From contig RPFO01000076.1 of assembly GCA_009746045.1 (NCBI GenBank), forward strand, positions 60,001 to 124,000: a stretch of 64,000 nt of DNA, given 5' to 3'. Shown piece after piece: positions 33,738 to 41,874 of this stretch. The notes under the pieces were generated by a model, which did not search any database, had not been told where the DNA came from, and saw nothing but the letters and a program-made list of their open reading frames with translations. The position numbers and the translations under genes are program-made. How positions within the stretch are numbered: position 1 is the first letter of the stretch; each line of letters opens with the position of its first letter. The stretch comes from Mesostigma viride. Its lineage: Eukaryota > Streptophyta > Mesostigmatophyceae > Mesostigmatales > Mesostigmataceae.

Positions 33738-33951
33738 ATGTCCTCTCAAACGTCTCTTGGTGGGGGTATGTCTCCCATTAACCAACGTTCCTCAGGTGTT
33801 AATCCTAGTGTTAATTCTGGTACTCCTCAATTGGCTATGGGTAACAGACGTGATGCCTTAGACACTGTCCATCACGTGACTCCTCCGCCTCAGAGTGTAC
33901 GTTCTGACAGTACTACCTCTACTCCGTCCTTTCACCGTTCACCTATTACTC
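33738..33951 (+). pseudogene. Gypsy-B copy 2 gag, 5' portion
   Basis: The same MSSQTSLGGG start as copy 1, open up to the insertion site of Gypsy-DNMT. The last four bases, ACTC, are the left target-site duplication. The next 21 bases of this gag reappear at 45120-45140 and the remainder at 52978. Confidence 0.8.
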
Positions 33952-34094
33952 TGTCGCGTCTGCGTGCCACAATCTCCGGCGCCACCATGGCGGCTGGCCA
34001 CTCAGCTTAATTTGGTAAAACCCAAATGAGCTGAGCTGATGTGCCTGCCTTAACTGCATGCCCTGTGGGGTGGGCGAGGACCTGTCCCATGATT
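33952..34094 (-). repeat. 143-bp segment X, outer copy at Gypsy-DNMT 3' end
   Basis: Identical, as far as I can read, to 35233-35375 on the inner side of the 3' LTR-like repeat, but absent next to the 5' repeat. It lies inside the ACTC duplication, so it was inserted together with the element. It contains a short inverted repeat around TTTGGTAAAACCCAAA. Confidence 0.85.
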
Positions 34095-35230
34095 AAAGAA
34101 AGGAGGGCTCTCAGCCGAGGACAAGGAACTGTCCCTCGTGCCTGATAACCACCTTATTGCCTCCCCTGCTATAGAATAATGCTTTCAAAACACATACTTT
34201 GCACAGTCTGATGATGAAGCCGCACATGCGGAGTTTATTGAGAAAGTTAATACAATTACAACACGTTGATAGTCTCAATATCGATGCACTCCATGCTCAC
34301 GAGCCCGCAGTTAGGCAGCGCTCCATGACATGCTACCGGCCTTGCTCCCAAGAAAAGGGAGAAACACGAAGGCCACTAACGAGAGACTCGAAGAGACTAC
34401 ACGCTGCGTGAGAGTCCTCTTCGACTATGAACCAAACCATTCGTCATGCCACACGCATGACACACGCCACACTTGTCAGTCCAGCCAGGAATGCCAAAAC
34501 TATCTTGCTGCCTGAACCATGCGAATAGAAACCGCATTCCAGTTGCCGTCCTGGCTTTCTACCACACATGCCAACAAAAGCAGGAAGGCATCCCGACAAA
34601 TCTAAATTGCTACCCTGTTGCCGATCTCATCTCCTAGAGGCTCCGGCATTTCTGTCCCTGGGAATGTCCGACATTGAGTCACGTCCAGCAAGGTCGAAGC
34701 ATAATATCCTTCAGACAATCTGCACGCTCACACCTTGCGTGTGAGTGGCCCAGCAAACATTGCGTCTAATCGTTCCTTTCTAGAAGAAATCCCTTTTTAG
34801 GGCTGCCAGCGATTTCGCATTCATTCCAGCGATCTGGCTCCGCACCGCAAATTGTCCTTTTCCATTTTCTGTCCAGTCCTCATAACGTTGACCCGCTATT
34901 CTACACCACAAAGACACCTGGCCTGTCAATAGCCTCGGCGCTGTTGAAGTCCAGCAGTCCAGCTTCAGCTCCAGCTGTCCACTAACACGCGTATGATCCT
35001 CTCGACGCTGCACACTTGTGCTGCCGTCCGCTCAAGTCAGTGCTGCGCGCCCAGCTGTGCCTGGCCCGGCGCGCGTGCACGTACACTTTCGTCCGCTCTT
35101 ATGCTGCAAGTGCTAGTGTCCCCCCCGGTCACTAGCCTTTGTCGAAAATGCGTAGAAGACAAATTCCTTGCGCACGTCACCGGTCTTGTGCATAGTGGGC
35201 GCCCGGATGACATAGCGCGCGTCCGTGACA
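34094..35230 (-). repeat. Gypsy-DNMT 3' LTR (main body)
   Basis: 1137 bp matching 43978-45115. The sense start is TGTCACGGACGC and the sense end CCTTTCTTTA. Of the two base differences from the 5' copy, one (TCG versus TCA near 35148) is a CpG to CpA change, as expected from deamination of methylated cytosine. There is no gene in it. Confidence 0.9.
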
Positions 35231-35232
35231 GC

Positions 35233-35401
35233 TGTCGCGTCTGCGTGCCACAATCTCCGGCGCCACCATGGCGGCTGGCCACTCAGCTTAATTTGGTAAA
35301 ACCCAAATGAGCTGAGCTGATGTGCCTGCCTTAACTGCATGCCCTGTGGGGTGGGCGAGGACCTGTCCCATGATTCCCCCCCTCGCTGGCGACCGGCCCC
35401 A
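35233..35401 (-). repeat. inner segment X copy plus polypurine tract
   Basis: The inner 143-bp X (35233-35375) is separated from the LTR body by GC, giving the palindromic junction ACAGCTGT. On its upstream side (35376-35386) the sense strand has a GCGAGGGGGGGAA purine tract, the best polypurine-tract candidate. This suggests X may be the 5' part of the real 3' LTR. Confidence 0.6.
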
Positions 35402-35895
35402 TCACGAAGACAGCGATCGTACCAAGACAAGGGCAGCGGTGACCGCAGTCAAGCTGCGGGAGGTAAACTGCGCAGCGGTGCACACTGGACAAAACCAATC
35501 CCCCTCCGGAATGCTGGTGACCACGGGCTGCAAGCACTGCATGTGCCAACCACAGTTACACTGATCACACAATAACATGGACTCCGCCTGATCGACCCGG
35601 TGACAAACCTGACACTGGGCGTCCTTGACTCGGCGAGATGTGTGCGGTTGGAGGTCGTGGACCAAATTGGCCAGTGAGCAGGGACTGAGATTGCTGAGGT
35701 TGTCTGTCGTACGGCTCCCGTCGGCGCCCTCCAAAATTGCCACTCCCGATGGTTTGATAGCCACAATGCGCAAAATGGTGGGCCCCGCCTCCACATCCAA
35801 AGTGTGCTTCAGCTGAGTGCGCAGGAAAACATACTGCCCTGGCCTAAACCGCAGCTGGCGAGCCATGTATGCGCCCCCCCGGCGCTGAGCGTAAC
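35402..35895 (-). CDS. displaced pol C-terminus of Gypsy-DNMT: integrase C-terminal domain and PHD finger
   Basis: The first 60 residues (FRPGQYVFLR, GPTILRIVAIKPSGVAIL) match the SH3-like integrase C-terminal (GPY/F-type) fold that usually follows the catalytic core in Gypsy elements. Residues 85-129 form a full C4HC3 PHD finger: C85, C88, C100, C103, H108, C111, C126, C129, with the typical LLCDQC, WHMQC and WFCPVC words. The frame continues upstream to the solo-LTR insertion point at 35895, in phase with the main pol frame if that insertion is ignored. PHD fingers commonly read histone H3 tails, so this one may steer integration, as chromodomains do in chromoviruses; that role is inference. 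It has no start codon context of its own. Confidence 0.85.
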
Positions 35896-36324
35896 AGTTG
35901 AATGCCCTTCACCGCTGGCTAGCACGCCGGCGATGGAGACGGGATTTTTGTTGTTTGGGGAACCGATTGTGGGAGGCTGAGCCCGCAGCCGCCACTGATT
36001 GCTATTGAACCCTTGCAGCTGGCCAGGCCGCAAGGAGCTCAGCGGCGCGGCGCTAACCGATAAGGCATGCTCGAGCCTCTAACCCGAGACTACCGGTAGG
36101 CTACCCGATAGTGCATGCTCGAGCCTCTAACCCGAGACTACCGGCACTCAGCGGATCTGTGCTACCGAGGGCGACGGTTCTCTGACCGTCCCGGCGCGCA
36201 CTGGCTTCCGTACCTTGCTTAGGCACCGACTAGCATCTAGACACCAATCTTTGATGCCCACCTGACTAGGCGCCCAGGCCGGCGACTACCGGCCAGCGGA
36301 TAGATGCCACTCGGGAGCACAACT
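35896..36324 (-). mobile_element. solo LTR of the Copia-3 family inside Gypsy-DNMT pol
   Basis: A 429-bp block with AGTTG/CAACT ends, flanked by GTAAC on both sides (35891-35895 and 36325-36329). It is nearly identical to the Copia-3 3' LTR at 7186-7619. It interrupts pol after the integrase catalytic core. Its presence without internal sequence implies LTR-LTR recombination after a full insertion. The strand follows the sense of the Copia-3 LTR. Confidence 0.85.
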
Positions 36325-39300
36325 GTAACGCAGGGAGTCCCTGTGCTGAGCAATGAACAAGTTGTTCATCGCGATGGGCATGACCTTCTTAAAAGTCTCT
36401 GCCCTGGCCAGCACCTCAACCAAAAATTGCTGAGCGTTGTCGAAGGCCATGGGTTCGGGGTGCGCAACCTGTGCCTCCGTAGGCAAAAGAGGATTACGCC
36501 CGAACAGAAGGAAATACGGGGAGAAGGTAGCGAGAGACTCCTGGGGAGACATGCGATAACCCATGGCAATCCATGCCAACTCGCGATCCCACCTGGCCGA
36601 CTCCGGCACCTGCAGGCTCCACTTGCGCAGCGCCTGCTTGACGGTCTGCACCAATCTCTCAGCCAAACCATTGGCCTGAGGATGCTCCCGAGAAGTGCGA
36701 CGGTGATCAATAAGACATCCATCCAGCAACTCCTGGAACTCACCCCTGAACTCACCACCCTGGTCCGTGACTACCTCCGCGGGAGCCCCAAACCTGGTGA
36801 TGATGTCTGCAAAATGCTTCGCTGTGGTAGCGGCATGCTTGTCAGCAATGGGGATCAACTCAACCCATTTGCTAAAGCTCTCCACGCATACCATGACATA
36901 GAGGTTGCCGTCAGGGCTCTCCTGAAACGGCCCGCACAGATCGACGTGCCAGCGATAAAACAAGCCCTTGATGGGAAGCGACATCAGCTCCTTGGCACCA
37001 TGATCTGCGCTAAAGTTAGCCTTGGTTCGAGCACACGGGACACAGCTGGCCACTACCTGGGCCACTGTGTGTCGCATGTTATTCCACCAATAGCTGGTCC
37101 GTACGAGGCTGAGCGTGCGATTGCCACCCAAGTGACCATACCGCTCGTGGTACGCCTGCACTATAGCAACGCGCTTGTCAGGCGGTGGGACGACCACCCT
37201 ACGCTTGCCCAACAGCTTGTACAAAACCCCATCTTCCCAACCATAGGTTGCAGCCCTGTGCTGCACCCTGTTCAACTCCGTCGCCTTCTGAGCAGGAGTC
37301 CAATCGACTGGAGTAGGAGTCAAGACAGCACCCTGCACTTGCTCCAAAACTCGACCATCTAGCCAGATATCAGCGGTGTAGCAATCAGCAAGAGAGCTAC
37401 GCGCTAAGAGAGCCTGCACAGCGATCAGCTGCTGCAGAGAAGGATCAATGTCAAAGGACAGAGACCTACCCTCTTCCATAGCGCACACAGCTTTGGATGG
37501 CGTGAATGGCGACGGCCGCACCGGGTCGTCGCTGATGCCGAAGTCCGCCACAGAGTACTCGACACTGCGCCACCACGCCTCCTCCTCATCGTCGGCCGCA
37601 TACCCAGCAGCGTTCACAAAGACCACAGAACCCGACGAGCCCTCGGCACCCATGGCCCGGGCTCCAGTGTGGTCAACAGTGGTAGGCATGGCGTATCGGG
37701 ATAGCACATCGGCGTTGACATGGTCCTTGCCGGCCCGATGCACAATGGTCATGTGGTACTCCTGGATAATCATGGCCCATCGGGCGAGCTTACCCGTCAG
37801 GTTGGTGTTGGTCATTAGCCACTGAAGCGGCTGGTGGTCTGTCACCAGAGTAAACACGCGCCCAACTAAATACGGGCGAAAGTGCTTGATGGCCCACACC
37901 ACAGCCAGTGCCTCCCCCTCATAGGAAGAATACCGGCTCTCCGCTGGGTTGTTGCTGCGACTAGCATAAGCAATAACGTGCTCGCGCCCATCACCATCCT
38001 TTTGCGCCAAGACCGCACCCAGTCCTACCTTGGACCAGTCGGTATATAACACAAACGGCAAAGCATAGTCAGGGGCGCGCAGAATCGGGGCCGACGTGAG
38101 CTCCTGCTTGATTGTCTCGATGGCGCGTTGCTGTGCGGGACCCCACGCCCACACGCACCCCTTCTTGAGTAACTCGGTCAAGGGCTTCACCTTGCTGCTG
38201 AAGTTCTCAATGTAACCTCGGTAATAGCCAGCCAAACCCAAATACGCCCGCACCCCTGAGACATCCGTGGGTACGGCGGCCTGCACAATGGATTCGACCT
38301 TGGCGGCATCAGGCGTCCGGCCACCCGGCACAATCTGATGACCAAGGAATGAGAGGGTCCGCTGGGCGAACTTGCACTTCTCAGGGTGCAGCCGCATATT
38401 ATGCTCCTCGAGAGCCAAGCGAACCTGCTCCAAGTGCGCCAGGTGCTCCTCAAATGTCGCGCTAAAGACGATTACATCATCAATGTAACAAGCGGCGAAA
38501 GGAAGACCTGCAAGCACTTTGTCCATAGCTCGTTGGAAAACAGCACTAGCGTTGCGGTGCCCAAAGGGCATGCGCACCCACTCATACAAATTGCCGCCCC
38601 CCCAGAATGCAAGCTTCCGCTGATCCTCCGGCGCAACTGCGATCTGATGAAAGCCGCTACGCAGGTCCAGCGAGGACACAAACTTCACATGAGGAGATAT
38701 CTTATCCAGGACATCATCCACACGTGGCATGGGGTAACGGTCCACGGGTGTGTGTGCATTCAGCAACCGCAGATCGGTGGCCATGCGCATACCCGTCCAT
38801 GCCCCGGTGATAGCGTCCTTCTTGGGCGCAACGACAACGGCAGCGGCATAGCTGGAGGAAGATTGCCTGATGATACCGGCATCCTCTAACTCCTTGCATT
38901 GCTCGGCTACAAAATCCAACTCGGCCTGACTCAGGCGATGCTGGCGTCGGAACAAAGGGGTGTCAGTGTCCAATGGAACACGCATGGTCCCACCATTGAA
39001 ACACCCCAGTTCATCACTTGTGAAAGCGAAGGCCCCCCTTGCAGTGCCTAGCCACTTTAGCATGGCTGAGCGCTGCGCATCAGAAAGGTGTTCGCCAATA
39101 GCCCAGGGGTGCGTATCCGCGGGATCACCCACAGCTACCGCATGTGCCTCAAGATGCGGCGCCCTAGCCGCATCGTCGTGGAACAAGGAAAAGGCTGCCA
39201 CGCCTGGTGTGACACCCACCGCCGGAGCCTCGCGTGCCGCACGGTGTATTACCCGATGCAGCGTGGGCTCGCCGGCCAGCACGGTGCTGGTCAGCAGGGC

Positions 39301-41874
39301 GGTCATGAGAATGATAGTCCACACCTGTCGCAGACGCCACCCCCATGCTGATGAAGTCCCCGTCGCTGCAGGGCGCTTCAGTTTGGCTGCGCGCGCCTCA
39401 ACCTGCTGAGGCGGATTGGCTGGGGACGCCCCCCCAGACTGGCGCACGGCAACCGATGCAAGCAGCACATACCCGACCTGCAACACCGACATAGCCTGGC
39501 CTATCAAAGACCAGCGCTCACTCTCGAGCACGCCCGGCAGCGCCGAGGCCCCGACATGAAAACCCATGCTGGCCTCACGAAATTCTGCGGGTGGCTGCAC
39601 CAACAGACCGGTGGTAGTGTCCCAAACGAGACCCTTACCCCGATCACGGTATGCTGTCGACCCTTGGTAACTGACCAGGGTCGGCAGTGCACACATGGGG
39701 CTCCCGACCCGGTTGACGCGTGCATACGGTGGGCGATCCTCGCTATCCACCTTCTGCGTGACTAGGTGGGAAGGCAATGCTACCTCCGCAGACACACTCG
39801 GATGCTGCCTTGCTACGGCCCCCAAGACCGCCTGCACATCGGTCGCACACGCCACGTTGGTCCAATAGGCACGCAAACGATGCGTGAGCCCACCCAGCCC
39901 TGCGTTGTCACACACGATGGGCTCCCCCAGGAGTGCCACGATTGTAGCCCAGTCCTCCCGCACCGCCTGATGTGGGCTGTCACCCGCCACAACGTTCTCA
40001 AACAGATACGCAGGCGGATGGGGCTGACGCGACTGCAACAGTCCCACCACACGCAACAGTTCCCAGAACAGCGCGCTACGCGGATCGGCTAGCCCCCGCC
40101 CTTGCCCTGCCTGGCTCAGGCCCTGGCACTCCCAACCCGCAATTACCAAGTCGATGGCATGATGCCTGCGCAACAACTGCTGCACCTGCACCTCACCGAT
40201 GGCTCGGATATCTTGAGGACATTCCCCAAACGGGTCACGCCATGCTGATGGCGGAAACTGCGCGGGATACTCTCGCGACAACACGCCACAGTGACTGAAG
40301 TACACCTGACGCGCCTTGTGCGATGGCTCTACCGCGATGAGTTTACGGCACACGCCGCCTGCGGCCAAAAAGCCTGCAATGCCCCCTCCGATCCCCGCAA
40401 ACAGTTCCAACACTACCGCACCCTTGGCAAAATCAGGGGCCTGCGGTAAGATTGCAGCAGAAAAATTACCTTGGGCCTCCGAGACACCCGGTTGCAGCAA
40501 AGTGAGGCCATGGCTGGCCATCTGAGGAATGGTGATGACGGCTTCAGTTACCCGCTTGCGCATAGCCAGCTGCCGCGTGGACGTCACAGCATCCAGCGAC
40601 CACTGCGTGCGCATCTTGGCAATGCTCGCCGTTGGCTGGGGCAGCACCGTCCGATGCTTGTCCCACGCCGATGAGCCCGCCGCCCGTACCTCCACCATGC
40701 TGACCTCCACCACGCCCGCAGCCGCGGAAGGGTTGAGGCGTGCAGCCCCGGCTGAAGAACTGAAGCATGAGACCGGCACGCTGGCCCGCTTCAGGCCAGC
40801 CCCATCCCAATCAGGGATGTAAGATGCCTCCTCCGCCCTATAGTCCACCTGAACCATGGCGCGAGCAAGGACATCCACCCCGAGTAGTGCGGAATATCCA
40901 CACTTGTTGACCACCAGCGCATACGCGGACACGGTGGTCATGCTAGAGGCGCGCAACGGATTGAAAATCACGTTGACTTTAACCGCCGTCATAGCGTACG
41001 GCTTACTAGCCGGACCCTGCCAACCTGACACAGACACGGGGCTTTCCACTAAGCCACCGTTCTCGTAGGTCAGGTTCAGCATGGTGGCCAAGTCCGTGCT
41101 GATGACTAGCGGCTGAGCACCGCTATCAAGCTTGACTGCGCCAACCAACGGACATGTCACCATGTCGCTCCATACATCTCCACAGGCTCCAACTGCTTGG
41201 AACGCCATGGACGGCTCACCATTGGGGTATGGAACCACCGTGGGAACCTGGGGGACTGCACTAGTGCGCTGCTGGCTACTTGTGCTGACCACTCCCGCTT
41301 GCACCACGGGCACTGCGGCTTCTACCGGCTGGCGCCCGTAGGTGACGGACTCAGAATTGCGCAAGGTGCGCACATCATGCCCATCTGCGAACAACTGGAT
41401 CTCGGACACAACCGACCCCAGCCACTCAACCCCCTTCTGCCCGAAGGTGTCGACCACCTGCCGTGCTGAAAACATGGGTACGTCCACAATGAACGGCATT
41501 GGGTACACAGGCGCCAATCGCCTACGCTGCTCCAGCCCAGCAGGGTTCGCATGCTCAAAAGCAGATTGCACCCCAGCCAGCGGCATGGAAAAGGACGCGG
41601 GCAACTGCCCGGCAGGCAACATGGGTGCCTGCTGAAAAGAAAGCGGGCTGCGTGCCTGCTTGCCTTTGGTAGCCTCCGCAGCGTTGATCTCGACGTCACC
41701 CGGCATGGGCGCCCAGAATGGGTCCTCCCGGTACACCGTCTCGAATTGGTTGGGGGGCGCCGTCGCCTCCTCACCATGCTTGATGGCAGCCACCTGGGCT
41801 TCCATCGAGTCGGTCTTGCCCGCCATCTCGGCGAAGTGGACCGTCTTGATGCCCGCGGCTGGACACTTGTTCAT
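36286..41874 (-). CDS. Gypsy-DNMT pol: protease, C5 methyltransferase, RT, RNase H, integrase
   Basis: 1862 codons without a stop. Aspartic protease about 245-345 (VKLDSGAQ, D250; LLGVDVL). C5 cytosine methyltransferase about 484-812. A hydrophobic stretch 851-867 (VWTIILMTALLTSTVLA) could span a membrane. RT about 975-1190 (VSSLDLRSGFHQI, D1070; YIDD 1130-1133; FLGHQIVPGG). RNase H (YTDWSKVGLGAVLAQ D1279, E1319, D1346). Integrase zinc finger H1576, H1581, C1611, C1614 and triad D1645, D1704, E1739. The last dozen residues are read from the inserted solo LTR, so the native C-terminus is the separate segment at 35402. The frame is open upstream of the first ATG and contains a zinc knuckle CFLCDKDGHLSREC just 5' of it, so pol is probably made by a -1 shift from gag near 42011-42017. 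Confidence 0.95.
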   Translation of the reverse strand: MNKCPAAGIKTVHFAEMAGKTDSMEAQVAAIKHGEEATAPPNQFETVYREDPFWAPMPGDVEINAAEATKGKQARSPLSFQQAPMLPAGQLPASFSMPLAGVQSAFEHANPAGLEQRRRLAPVYPMPFIVDVPMFSARQVVDTFGQKGVEWLGSVVSEIQLFADGHDVRTLRNSESVTYGRQPVEAAVPVVQAGVVSTSSQQRTSAVPQVPTVVPYPNGEPSMAFQAVGACGDVWSDMVTCPLVGAVKLDSGAQPLVISTDLATMLNLTYENGGLVESPVSVSGWQGPASKPYAMTAVKVNVIFNPLRASSMTTVSAYALVVNKCGYSALLGVDVLARAMVQVDYRAEEASYIPDWDGAGLKRASVPVSCFSSSAGAARLNPSAAAGVVEVSMVEVRAAGSSAWDKHRTVLPQPTASIAKMRTQWSLDAVTSTRQLAMRKRVTEAVITIPQMASHGLTLLQPGVSEAQGNFSAAILPQAPDFAKGAVVLELFAGIGGGIAGFLAAGGVCRKLIAVEPSHKARQVYFSHCGVLSREYPAQFPPSAWRDPFGECPQDIRAIGEVQVQQLLRRHHAIDLVIAGWECQGLSQAGQGRGLADPRSALFWELLRVVGLLQSRQPHPPAYLFENVVAGDSPHQAVREDWATIVALLGEPIVCDNAGLGGLTHRLRAYWTNVACATDVQAVLGAVARQHPSVSAEVALPSHLVTQKVDSEDRPPYARVNRVGSPMCALPTLVSYQGSTAYRDRGKGLVWDTTTGLLVQPPAEFREASMGFHVGASALPGVLESERWSLIGQAMSVLQVGYVLLASVAVRQSGGASPANPPQQVEARAAKLKRPAATGTSSAWGWRLRQVWTIILMTALLTSTVLAGEPTLHRVIHRAAREAPAVGVTPGVAAFSLFHDDAARAPHLEAHAVAVGDPADTHPWAIGEHLSDAQRSAMLKWLGTARGAFAFTSDELGCFNGGTMRVPLDTDTPLFRRQHRLSQAELDFVAEQCKELEDAGIIRQSSSSYAAAVVVAPKKDAITGAWTGMRMATDLRLLNAHTPVDRYPMPRVDDVLDKISPHVKFVSSLDLRSGFHQIAVAPEDQRKLAFWGGGNLYEWVRMPFGHRNASAVFQRAMDKVLAGLPFAACYIDDVIVFSATFEEHLAHLEQVRLALEEHNMRLHPEKCKFAQRTLSFLGHQIVPGGRTPDAAKVESIVQAAVPTDVSGVRAYLGLAGYYRGYIENFSSKVKPLTELLKKGCVWAWGPAQQRAIETIKQELTSAPILRAPDYALPFVLYTDWSKVGLGAVLAQKDGDGREHVIAYASRSNNPAESRYSSYEGEALAVVWAIKHFRPYLVGRVFTLVTDHQPLQWLMTNTNLTGKLARWAMIIQEYHMTIVHRAGKDHVNADVLSRYAMPTTVDHTGARAMGAEGSSGSVVFVNAAGYAADDEEEAWWRSVEYSVADFGISDDPVRPSPFTPSKAVCAMEEGRSLSFDIDPSLQQLIAVQALLARSSLADCYTADIWLDGRVLEQVQGAVLTPTPVDWTPAQKATELNRVQHRAATYGWEDGVLYKLLGKRRVVVPPPDKRVAIVQAYHERYGHLGGNRTLSLVRTSYWWNNMRHTVAQVVASCVPCARTKANFSADHGAKELMSLPIKGLFYRWHVDLCGPFQESPDGNLYVMVCVESFSKWVELIPIADKHAATTAKHFADIITRFGAPAEVVTDQGGEFRGEFQELLDGCLIDHRRTSREHPQANGLAERLVQTVKQALRKWSLQVPESARWDRELAWIAMGYRMSPQESLATFSPYFLLFGRNPLLPTEAQVAHPEPMAFDNAQQFLVEVLARAETFKKVMPIAMNNLFIAQHRDSLRYSCAPEWHLSAGR
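39436..40428 (-). other. C5 cytosine DNA methyltransferase domain within pol
   Basis: Motifs in normal order: I, VVLELFAGIGGG (residues 487-498); IV, AGWECQGLSQAGQGRG with catalytic Cys583; VI, YLFENV with E626-N627; VIII, THRLRAYW (R666, R668); IX/target-recognition end with the MGF word at 770-772; X, ERWSLIGQAMS (786-796). The order is that of ordinary C5 methyltransferases, not circularly permuted. The usual Pro before the catalytic Cys is Glu here (WECQ, not PCQ), and the Gln of the usual QxRxR is not in place. The domain would methylate cytosine in DNA using SAM. Activity is plausible, as the Cys, ENV and RxR residues are kept, but unproven. Confidence 0.92.

Noticed and set aside
36304..37362. 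Long plus-strand open frame (352 codons)
   Set aside because: Antisense to the integrase/RNase H part of Gypsy-DNMT pol, whose motifs are unmistakable. It is a composition shadow.
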